Below are positions 7,969 to 15,560 of a DNA stretch of 26,737 nt, in pieces. The notes beneath the pieces were generated by a model, which had not been told where the DNA came from, ran no database searches, and saw only the letters and a program-made list of their open reading frames with translations. Origin of the DNA: Azotobacter paspali (GTDB lineage Bacteria; Pseudomonadota; Gammaproteobacteria; Pseudomonadales; Pseudomonadaceae); assembly GCF_042434745.1 (NCBI RefSeq), contig NZ_JBHLSS010000084.1. One strand, given 5' to 3'. The first letter of the stretch is position 1. Each line of letters starts with the position of its first letter. The position numbers and the translations under genes are program-made.

Positions 7969-8862
7969 ATGTCGAGCGATGCCTCAACGGTTGATGCCGA
8001 TTACGCCATGCGCCACTGGCTGAGCGAGGAGCCCGGCCAAATCGAGATTGGTTCCGAGGCGCACAAGCGGCTTTTCTGCCGTATGTTGCTGGACACCCAC
8101 AACCCTTACAAACCCGCAGTGATCGTATGGCCAAAGTTGGATCCCGAGGCCTTGCAGCGTGTCACTTCGCTGCCGATCTGGGACATCGCTGTCCAGACCG
8201 AGGGGCGAGCTCAACTGCGGGTGTCGGCTTATACCGCATTGATCAACGATCCGTTGTTGCGTGAAGCGCTGGTCATGGATGGCGGCGAAGAGGCACGCCA
8301 CAAGGTGGTACTTAGCAAACTGGTCGAGTTCTACGGCATTTCCCTGGCGCCGGAGCCGGCTTACCAGATGCCCAAGGACCCCGAATGGGGCTGGTTGGTC
8401 ACCGGCTACAGCGAGTGCGTCGACAGTTTCTTCGGCTTCGGTTTATTCGAGGCGGCCAGGAGAACGGGCTACTTTCCGGACGAACTGGTGGAAACCTTCG
8501 AGCCGGTGATGCAGGAAGAGACTCGGCATATTCTTTTTTTCGCTAACTGGATCGCTTGGTACCGCCGCCAATTGCCTTGGTGGAAGCGGCTGGCTTTCGA
8601 GCTTAAGGTCGTGCGCGTATGGACCTTCCTGATCTGGGAGCGCATCGGCATTGCCAGGGGGCTGGATCACAATGGCGAGATGCAGGATGCCAATTTTGCT
8701 CTCACCGGTTCCCAGCAGATCGGCCTGGATCTCAAATTGTCCGAACTGCTCGATCTGTGCCTGGCCGAGGATGAGCGCCGTGCGGCAGGCTATGACAAGC
8801 GTCTGCTGCGTCCCACCTTCATGCCGCGTATGGCACGCTTGGTACGGCGGTTCATGCGCTGA
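7969..8862 (+). CDS. Ferritin-like di-iron protein of the hopanoid cluster
   Basis: I recognise a ferritin-like four-helix di-iron protein but no specific enzyme. In the 297-residue product the candidate iron ligands are E78 (QTEGRAQL), E108 and H111 (GGEEARHKVVL), E149 (GYSECVDSFFGFGLFEAARR; E161 is an alternative) and E184 and H187 (MQEETRHILFFANW). The two E-(30-35)-ExxRH pairs have the spacing of rubrerythrin and ferritin-superfamily oxygenases. The ATG at 7969 follows a GGAG site about 10 nt upstream; an earlier GTG at 7945 overlaps that site and is unlikely. It lies directly after hpnL and ends 5 bp from the convergent hpnA stop. Context suggests oxidation or hydroxylation of a hopanoid or its carrier, but iron storage or peroxide protection cannot be excluded. 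Confidence 0.8.
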   Translation: MSSDASTVDADYAMRHWLSEEPGQIEIGSEAHKRLFCRMLLDTHNPYKPAVIVWPKLDPEALQRVTSLPIWDIAVQTEGRAQLRVSAYTALINDPLLREALVMDGGEEARHKVVLSKLVEFYGISLAPEPAYQMPKDPEWGWLVTGYSECVDSFFGFGLFEAARRTGYFPDELVETFEPVMQEETRHILFFANWIAWYRRQLPWWKRLAFELKVVRVWTFLIWERIGIARGLDHNGEMQDANFALTGSQQIGLDLKLSELLDLCLAEDERRAAGYDKRLLRPTFMPRMARLVRRFMR

Positions 8863-8867
8863 TAGTC

Positions 8868-9845
8868 CTAGCGGTGCTGTCTGAACCACATCACTGCATC
8901 CTCCATCGCCAGACGAACGGGCCCCGGTGTATAGCCGAGTTCGCGTTCGGCTTTGGCGCTGGAGAAGAACATGTATTTCTTGGACATGCGTACCTCTTCC
9001 ACCGTCGCGATCGGCTGGGTTCCGTTCAGGCGTGCCCAAACCTCCGCAAGATGGGCTATGGGCATGACCGCTGCGTGCGGCAGTCTCCAGCGGGGCGGTG
9101 CGAGTCCGGCAATGTCGGCGATCTCGGCGAGCATCTCGCGCAAGGTGAGATTCTGCCCGCCCAGAATGTAGCGCTCGCCTACGACACCGTGCTGGAACGC
9201 TAGCCAGTGTCCTTCGGCTACATCGTCCACATGCACGATATTGAGACCGGTGTCGACATAGGCGGGCAGGCGACCGGCAATGGCATCGCGCACGATCCGG
9301 CCAGTGGGGGTGGGTTTGATGTCGCGCGGCCCGATCGGGGTCGAAGGATTGACGATCACCACTGGCAGGCCCTCGGTGGCGAACTCCCTGACCAGCGACT
9401 CGGCGAGAAACTTGGAGCGCTTGTAGTGTCCGATCATGTCACGCTCTGTCACAGCCGTGTTCTCGTCGCCAGGACCGCCGTCCTTGGAGATGCCAAGGGT
9501 AGCGACGCTGCTGGTATAGACAATACGTGGTACGCCTGCCGACTTGGCTGCCTCGAGTATGACGCGCGTGCCCTCGACGTTGGTACGGTAGAGTTGTTCG
9601 GGAAATGGCGCCCACAGCCTGTAATCGGCTGCCACGTGGAACAGGGCATCGCAGCCATCGCAAGCGTGCTGCAATGAAGCCGCCTGGGTGAGATCCCCTT
9701 CGACGACCTGCACGTTTAAATCTTGCAGATTGCGACGATCCGAGCTGGCTCGCACCAACACGCGCACATGATGATCATCGCGCAGGAGACGACGCACCAC
9801 GGCCGAACCAACAAAACCAGTGGCTCCGGTTACTAATATCTTCAC
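8868..9845 (-). CDS. hpnA: Hopanoid-associated sugar epimerase/reductase HpnA
   Basis: HpnA is a short-chain dehydrogenase of the extended NAD-dependent epimerase type (dihydroflavonol reductase-like) tied to hopanoid clusters; its substrate is unknown. The N-terminus VKILVTGATGFVGSAVVRRL is the Rossmann dinucleotide-binding motif, DALFHVAADYRLW and VYTSSVATLG follow, and HYKRSKFLAE supplies the catalytic YxxxK. The frame opens at 9890, but I chose the GTG at 9845 (325 aa) because family members start just before the ILVTGATG strand; the ribosome site is weak. It is the last gene of the minus block and lies 262 nt after the hpnN stop, an unusually wide gap for this cluster. It ends tail to tail with the ferritin-like gene. 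Confidence 0.9.
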   Translation of the reverse strand: MKILVTGATGFVGSAVVRRLLRDDHHVRVLVRASSDRRNLQDLNVQVVEGDLTQAASLQHACDGCDALFHVAADYRLWAPFPEQLYRTNVEGTRVILEAAKSAGVPRIVYTSSVATLGISKDGGPGDENTAVTERDMIGHYKRSKFLAESLVREFATEGLPVVIVNPSTPIGPRDIKPTPTGRIVRDAIAGRLPAYVDTGLNIVHVDDVAEGHWLAFQHGVVGERYILGGQNLTLREMLAEIADIAGLAPPRWRLPHAAVMPIAHLAEVWARLNGTQPIATVEEVRMSKKYMFFSSAKAERELGYTPGPVRLAMEDAVMWFRQHR

Positions 9846-9899
9846 GGCATTACCATCAGAATAATCTTTGATTCGGGTGCCGATGGGCACCGGCCGGAG

Positions 9900-10106
9900 T
9901 CAGTATGCATGGGATGTCTCTTCGGTTACCTGTCGAAGCGCTTGTACCAGCCCTTCGCGACGTTGCGCCAATTGAAGCTGGCGTATCGATTTGCTTGGGA
10001 GCCTTACTTCTCCGTTCCGTGCCACTGACCGATAGGATGTGGTATTGGTGCCCATTGAATACTCGTTTCGAGAAACGCTTTTGCAGTCAGTCGATGGGTA
10101 CTTCAT
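9900..10106 (-). CDS. Possible small ORF coupled to hpnN, unrecognised
   Basis: A 68-codon frame whose ATG begins 1 nt after the hpnN stop (TGATATG), with AAGG about 9 nt upstream inside hpnN. The predicted peptide is polar and basic, with RQLQLAQRREGLVQALRQV as its most helical part, no membrane segment and no family I know. It is the only open frame on this strand in the 262-nt hpnN-hpnA gap. It may be a real coupled peptide or chance. A GGTGCC/GGCACC inverted repeat (4-nt loop) lies at about 9876-9891, just past its end and before hpnA. Confidence 0.2.
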   Translation of the reverse strand: MKYPSTDCKSVSRNEYSMGTNTTSYRSVARNGEVRLPSKSIRQLQLAQRREGLVQALRQVTEETSHAY

Positions 10107-10107
10107 A

Positions 10108-12717
10108 TCAATCGGCCTTGGCTGGTTCGGATCGGGAAAGCCTGTATAACAAGGCGGGCAGGAATACGAAGGTCGATAACAGTACGGCGGACAGGCTCAG
10201 CAGCAAGAGCAGGCCCATGCTGGCCGTACCTGGATGGCGCGCTATCGCCAAGCTGCCAAAGGCTGTACCGGTAGTCAGTGCCGAAAACAGGATTGCACGC
10301 GCAGTGGGCGAGCCCAGGAATTGGCGTATCCCGCTGCGCCAGTTCATGACGAAATAGACGTTGAAGGACACGCCCACGCCCAACAGCAGTGGCAATGCGA
10401 TGATATTGGCGAAGTTGATCGAAATGCCGAGCAGGCGTGCCAGTAGTGCAGTCAGCAAGGCCGACATCAGCAATGTCGCCATTACCAGAGCGGTGTCGAG
10501 CCCCCGCCGCAACACTGCTATCAGCACCATGGCGATGGTCAACGTGGCGTAGACAGCCGCCTGCTGGAAAGCCTGCAAGATGGTATCGGCTGACTTGACG
10601 GTATCGAATGCCGAGCCCACGGCTTGCGGTGCGATCGAATGGACTGCTTGGACGAAGCGGCGAAGACCGGCGGTATGTTGCGCCTCATCGCTCGGTGTCA
10701 ATTGTATCCGTACCTGGCCATCGACGCTGAACCAGTCGCGCCTGACTTCGTCCGGCAGGCTTTGCGGGGTGATGTGCCCGGCGGAAAGCGAGTTCTTCAG
10801 TCGCTCGAAGGTTTCTGGCAGGAAACGCGACAGTGCCTGATTAGCGGTTAGCAGGATAGGGTCCGGGGCCTGTGCCAGCCGGCCCAGCAGCTCGCCGATA
10901 CGTAGCAGCGGCGCACTCGGCGGCAGTGCATCCGCGACGCCAGCGATCGCCATGCTCGAATCATGCGCCGCCGCGCGCAAGTCGGCGGCCGTGGGCGCCG
11001 GCTTCGCCTCAGGGGAGCTCAGCACCGAGTACATCAAGTCCATAGCCTGCTGGATCTGGTCGAGCTTATCGGCTTGATTCTCGGGAACGAAGTCGGCGCC
11101 GGAAACCACCTGGGCCACTTCTGGCAGCGTACCCAGCCGTGCCCCGAGAGTACGTGCGCTGGCGAGATCGGGAACCAGGACGTTCAGGGTGAAAGGGTTG
11201 GTGTTCGGATCGCCCATCAGCGAACTCAGGGTCTGCATGGCTTCGGTGTCGGGGCGCTTGGTATGCAGCGGATTGGCATCGAAGGGTAAATTGATCGCAC
11301 TCCACAGACCGGCCATGGCCAGTAGAGTGAAGGCCGCCAGTACCGGCATGCAGCGACGCGCCAACCAGTTGTCGGCGGCAGCTCCACCCGGCAGGGCGAG
11401 CTCCGAATGCTGTGCCCCGCGCGCAAGCAGGCCCAGCAGTGCCGGCAGTAGCGTCAAGGTGCAAAGCAGGGCTATCAGCATGCCGACTCCGGCGATGATG
11501 CCCAACTCGGCCATGCCGCTGAAATGGGTTGGCGCGAAAGCCAGGAAGCCCAAAGCGGTCGCCAGCGCGGCCAGACCGATCTGGCCTCCCACCTGGGTGC
11601 CCGTTTGATGCAGGATATCGGCGAAATCGCGGTCACCGCTTTGCAGGGCATGCAGGCGTACCCCGAACTGGATGCCGAAGTCGACCGCGAGACCAACGAA
11701 CAGTACGGCGAAGGCGACCGAGACCAGATTCAGGCGGCCGACCGCGAAGGCGGCGAAACCCAGTGTGTAGAGCAGCCCCAACACCAAGGTGAGCACCACC
11801 GGCAGAATCAGCCGCCAAGAGCGTAGGGCCAACACCAGCCAGAAAACCACCAAGACGGCGCCGCCGATGGCGATGGGGGCGGCACGGTCGGTCAGCGAAC
11901 GGAATTCCTCGTCCGATAGCGGTACCGAGCCGGTGTAGTTCACGCGGGCACGGCCGGCTTTCACATCCGGCAGGTCGGCGGCGATCTTCAGCATCGCCTG
12001 GGTAGCCGACTGACCCGGCTCGAGGGCATCGTGGTCGAGCACCGGGTTGATCAGCACGAGCTCCAGACCGCCGTTATGGCCGATCAACTGGGGAGTCAGC
12101 AACGCCTGCCAGGACAAGGGCGAGGCGTGGCCGTTCAAGGCATCGTCCAAAGACCTTGCTATGTTGCCGAGCGCGGCATCGTAGGCCGAAAGATAGTCAC
12201 CCATGCCGTAGCGAACGGCTTCGACCATCATATCCAGGCCCTTGAGTAGGCCGCGGGCAGACGGGTCGGTGACCAGCGGCTCGAGCAACTGCCCGGCCTG
12301 CGTCATGCTGTCGATGACCTCGTACAATTCGTCGGGCGGCAGCAGCAGCAATCCCTCTCGATCGAGGAAAGAATTGATGCCTGGCGTGGACACCGAGCGT
12401 ACGTGGCGCCGGTCGGCCGCCAGTGCATCGGCCAGCTCGAGTGCGGTTTCGCGCGCCTCCTCCGCCGTCGGCGCACGCACCACGGCAATGAGCGTATTGC
12501 TGAACTGCGGAAACTGGCTGGCGAACTCCAAGCTCTGTTGGCGCCATTGCAGACGTTCGGAAAACAGGTGATCCGAATCGGTGTCGATACTGAGGTGGGT
12601 GGATGCTCCCACCAAGCTGACCGCTGCCAACAGCGCCGCTAGCATCAGGACTACGAAGGGGTGACGGCCGCTGGAGTCCACCAGCCATACGAGGCATTGC
12701 CGCGCTATCCTAGTCAT
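10108..12717 (-). CDS. hpnN: Hopanoid RND transporter HpnN
   Basis: HpnN is an RND/MMPL-family exporter; in Rhodopseudomonas palustris it is needed to move hopanoids from the inner to the outer membrane. The 869-residue protein has the RND layout twice: an N-terminal membrane helix (VVLMLAALLAAVSLVG), a large periplasmic loop (about residues 40-275), five or six helices including VAFAVLFVGLAVDFGIQFGV, a second periplasmic loop (about 485-715) and a second helix bundle with LLLGVGVSFNVYFVMNW. The ATG at 12717 has an AAGG ribosome site. It follows hpnG after 90 nt on the same strand. The length fits the HpnN family. Confidence 0.94.
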   Translation of the reverse strand: MTRIARQCLVWLVDSSGRHPFVVLMLAALLAAVSLVGASTHLSIDTDSDHLFSERLQWRQQSLEFASQFPQFSNTLIAVVRAPTAEEARETALELADALAADRRHVRSVSTPGINSFLDREGLLLLPPDELYEVIDSMTQAGQLLEPLVTDPSARGLLKGLDMMVEAVRYGMGDYLSAYDAALGNIARSLDDALNGHASPLSWQALLTPQLIGHNGGLELVLINPVLDHDALEPGQSATQAMLKIAADLPDVKAGRARVNYTGSVPLSDEEFRSLTDRAAPIAIGGAVLVVFWLVLALRSWRLILPVVLTLVLGLLYTLGFAAFAVGRLNLVSVAFAVLFVGLAVDFGIQFGVRLHALQSGDRDFADILHQTGTQVGGQIGLAALATALGFLAFAPTHFSGMAELGIIAGVGMLIALLCTLTLLPALLGLLARGAQHSELALPGGAAADNWLARRCMPVLAAFTLLAMAGLWSAINLPFDANPLHTKRPDTEAMQTLSSLMGDPNTNPFTLNVLVPDLASARTLGARLGTLPEVAQVVSGADFVPENQADKLDQIQQAMDLMYSVLSSPEAKPAPTAADLRAAAHDSSMAIAGVADALPPSAPLLRIGELLGRLAQAPDPILLTANQALSRFLPETFERLKNSLSAGHITPQSLPDEVRRDWFSVDGQVRIQLTPSDEAQHTAGLRRFVQAVHSIAPQAVGSAFDTVKSADTILQAFQQAAVYATLTIAMVLIAVLRRGLDTALVMATLLMSALLTALLARLLGISINFANIIALPLLLGVGVSFNVYFVMNWRSGIRQFLGSPTARAILFSALTTGTAFGSLAIARHPGTASMGLLLLLSLSAVLLSTFVFLPALLYRLSRSEPAKAD

Positions 12718-12807
12718 AACAACCTTATTACTGCGTGGGCTCCGGTACTACCTGTACAAGCGGAGCGAAGGTTGCGCCAGGCATCCGGAATTCAGCGGCG
12801 GATTCTA

Positions 12808-13551
12808 TCATGTCTTCTTGCGTTGCAAGGCGGCTGGCGCTTCCAGGTCGGGAGCGGCTTTTGCTGCTGCGCGCAGCGCACGTACCGCTTTGTCCATGCA
12901 CGAGGAAAGCCTCGGCAGGCGACTCAGCAGCCACGGCCGGCGCGCCAGGGTGGCGATCAACCGTGGCAACTGCGGCCGGCCCCAAGGGTCGATGGCGGCT
13001 TGCAGCGCTTCGGGGAGTGCATCGTCGCGCTCGTCGACAATGGCGCGAAGCGTGGCGAACGGCAGGTTGCGATCCGCAGCCACCGCAGCCACCGCAGCGC
13101 TTTCCATATCCACTGCTGCTGCGGCATAGCGGCTGTGCGCCGCCATCTTTGCCTTCGGGGTGGAAAGCGTTCTGCACGAGCTGAGCAGGGTGATGCCAGA
13201 AACGACTGGCAGTCCCGCCGATGCCAGCCGTTTTTGTAGTCGGCCGCACCAGACGGGGTCTGTCATGTAATTGCGGCCGTCTCCATCGAGTACGCCATGC
13301 GGGCAGAGCAGCGTGCCGCTGCGCAGACCGGCATCCAGGGCACCGGCGACACCGAATGTCGCCAGGCCTTTAGCGCCTGCGTCGGCCAGGGCTTGCGCCG
13401 CCTTCCACGCGGCTTCCGGCCCCATGCCGCTCAACCACAGGGCGCAGTCGCCGGCCAGGGGTATCAGACATTCGGGCCGTACGGACTTTGCCGTCAATGC
13501 TTGGGCCTCGACTTTCAAGGCGACCACGATGCCAGCCGAGTACAAGCTCAC
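12808..13551 (-). CDS. hpnG: Adenosylhopane nucleosidase/phosphorylase HpnG
   Basis: HpnG acts after HpnH, releasing adenine from adenosylhopane to give the ribosyl- or phosphoribosyl-hopane precursor of bacteriohopanetetrol. The 247-residue protein is a purine-nucleoside phosphorylase/MTA-SAH nucleosidase relative: GIVVALKVEAQAL at the start, a glycine-rich LATFGVAGALDAGLRSGTLL, and the hallmark AAVDMESAAVAAVA with the substrate-binding Met-Glu pair. The frame begins with GTG at 13551, overlapping the shc stop (GTGA), so translation is probably coupled to shc. The C-terminus is rich in Arg, Lys and Ala. A gap of 90 nt separates it from hpnN. Confidence 0.92.
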   Translation of the reverse strand: MSLYSAGIVVALKVEAQALTAKSVRPECLIPLAGDCALWLSGMGPEAAWKAAQALADAGAKGLATFGVAGALDAGLRSGTLLCPHGVLDGDGRNYMTDPVWCGRLQKRLASAGLPVVSGITLLSSCRTLSTPKAKMAAHSRYAAAAVDMESAAVAAVAADRNLPFATLRAIVDERDDALPEALQAAIDPWGRPQLPRLIATLARRPWLLSRLPRLSSCMDKAVRALRAAAKAAPDLEAPAALQRKKT

Positions 13552-15542
13552 CGCTGCACCCAGGAGCGATTCAACAGATGCCGATAGCGGGCCAGCGCGT
13601 ATAGAGGGAAATAGGCGGCATAACCGTGATACTTGAGGTAGTAAACCCGTGGAAAACCGGGAGCGTTGTGCGAGGGATGGGACCAGAGTCCGTCAGTTTG
13701 CTGGCAGGCGAGCAGAAAAGCGATACCGCGTTTCACCGATTCGGACTCCACTTCGCCCATGGCCAGTTGGGCCAGTACTGCCCATGCCGTCGAGTGTGGC
13801 GTGCTGATTCCTGCGTTGGTACCGGCCAGGTGCGGGTCGATGTAGCTGTCGTTGGTTTCGCCCCAGCCGCCATCGGGGTGTTGGCGCGTGCGTAGCCAGT
13901 CGACGGATTTGCGCAGGTAGGGTTGGCGGAGATCTTCGCCGGCCAAGGCAAGGCCGGAAAGTGCGCTCCAGGTGCCATAGATATAGTTGCTGCCCCAGCG
14001 GCCCCACCAACTGCCGTCGGGCTGTTGAGTCGTGCGCAGGTAGTCGATGCAGCGGCGCAGGCGGTCACGGTCTTGATCGCGCTTCAATATGCCGAGGCAG
14101 GCGGCCACGCGGCCGGAGACATCCTCGGTCGGGGGGTCGAGCAAAGCTCCGTGGTCTGCGAAGGGAATGGCATTGAGATAGTAGTGGGTGTTGTCGGCAT
14201 CGAAGGCGGCAAAGCCGCCATTGCTCGACTGCAGGGCCAGCATCCAATCCACGGCGCGATCAATGTTGAAGGCATGTTGTCCGGGCTGTCCGCGATGACG
14301 GTCCGATATGTGCAACAAAGCTGCTACCAGTGCCGTGTCGTCGATGTCCGGATAATAGCCGTTGGCATACTGGAAGGCCCAGCCGCCCGGAGCCGCTTGG
14401 GGGGCCTGCGCTTCCCAGTCGCCCCTGCAATCGAGCTCCTGCCGCTGGACGAGCCAGTCGCCGGCCCGTGCGATGGCCGTCTGGGTTACCGTATCGTCAC
14501 CGCTGTGGATCAGGGCCATGGCACTCCAGGCGGTATCCCACACCGGCGAAACGCAAGGCTGGCAGTAGGCCGAGCCGTCGTCACGATGGACGATCAGCTT
14601 CTGGATCGAGTGCAGGCAGGTCTTTCGGGCCGGATGATCCTTGGGGTAGCCGAGTAGAATCATCGCCTCGTAGCAATTGACCATCGGCGGGAAAATCGCA
14701 CCCAGGCCGTCTTCGCCATTCAGGCGCGGCAAGAACCAGGCCTCGGCCTTGCGGATGGCATGCTGACGCAGCGATTTCGGCATCCAGCGATCAAGCGTAC
14801 GAGCAAATTTGTCCAGTCCCAGGAAAATGCGGTTCAGCAGGCCGCCACGGAGGAAATAGTGGCGCTCCTGCTCCGGCGCAGTGACGAACAGCTCGCGGAT
14901 ATCCACTTGCTTGGGGTTGGCAGCCCGAGCCTTGAGCGAACAGAGGATCGTCAATGGCACCAGGGTGGTCCGCGCCCAGTAGGACATCTTTTCGATATGG
15001 ATTGGCGCCCAGCGCGGCAACAGCATGATTTCGACCGGCAGATAAGGTACGGCACGCCAAGGGACCTGCTCGAACATCGCCAGTAGGATGCGGGTGAATA
15101 CGTTGCTTTTGGCGGCGCCGCCAAGCGCCAGCACCGCCTCGCGCGCCCGACGCATATGTGGCGCTTCGGGGGAGTCGCCGGCGGCCTTGAGCGCATAATA
15201 GGCTTTGACCGTGCACGACAGGTCGATCGCGCCTCCCACGTATTGCGGCCAGCCGCCATGAGTCTCCTGGACCTGGGTAGCGCGCAAGTAGCGCGCCATC
15301 CTTTCCTGCAGGTCATCGTCAATCTCATCCGTGAAATGCATCATTAAAATGTATTCAGCGGTGATCGTGCAGTCGGATTCGAGCTCGAAACACCAGTGCC
15401 CATCGGCACCTTGCCGCCCCAGTAGCGCTGCGCGCGCACGTGCGATGGCCTGGTCCAGATCGGTTGTTTCGGGTTCGCGAGAGTGGCTATCGATACTGGC
15501 AGGGACAAGAAGAGAGGAACGTTCCATATGGCTGCATATCAC
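13548..15542 (-). CDS. shc: Squalene-hopene cyclase
   Basis: Shc (HpnF) cyclises squalene to hopene and hopanol on the inner-membrane surface. The 664-residue product has the catalytic DxDD acid motif at about residues 399-402 (YYPDIDDTALVAALL), an N-terminal ADGHWCFELESDCTITAEYI, and several QW repeats such as TQQPDGSWWGRWGSNYIYG and RQHPDGGWGETNDSY, which form the double alpha-barrel. Length is normal for the family. The frame starts with GTG at 15542, 18 nt after the squalene synthase stop; an ATG at 15527 is an alternative. Neither has a good ribosome site, so translation may depend on coupling to the gene before it. The 3' end overlaps hpnG. Confidence 0.96.
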   Translation of the reverse strand: MICSHMERSSLLVPASIDSHSREPETTDLDQAIARARAALLGRQGADGHWCFELESDCTITAEYILMMHFTDEIDDDLQERMARYLRATQVQETHGGWPQYVGGAIDLSCTVKAYYALKAAGDSPEAPHMRRAREAVLALGGAAKSNVFTRILLAMFEQVPWRAVPYLPVEIMLLPRWAPIHIEKMSYWARTTLVPLTILCSLKARAANPKQVDIRELFVTAPEQERHYFLRGGLLNRIFLGLDKFARTLDRWMPKSLRQHAIRKAEAWFLPRLNGEDGLGAIFPPMVNCYEAMILLGYPKDHPARKTCLHSIQKLIVHRDDGSAYCQPCVSPVWDTAWSAMALIHSGDDTVTQTAIARAGDWLVQRQELDCRGDWEAQAPQAAPGGWAFQYANGYYPDIDDTALVAALLHISDRHRGQPGQHAFNIDRAVDWMLALQSSNGGFAAFDADNTHYYLNAIPFADHGALLDPPTEDVSGRVAACLGILKRDQDRDRLRRCIDYLRTTQQPDGSWWGRWGSNYIYGTWSALSGLALAGEDLRQPYLRKSVDWLRTRQHPDGGWGETNDSYIDPHLAGTNAGISTPHSTAWAVLAQLAMGEVESESVKRGIAFLLACQQTDGLWSHPSHNAPGFPRVYYLKYHGYAAYFPLYALARYRHLLNRSWVQR

Positions 15543-15560
15543 TTGTATCGGTGGGTTGCT

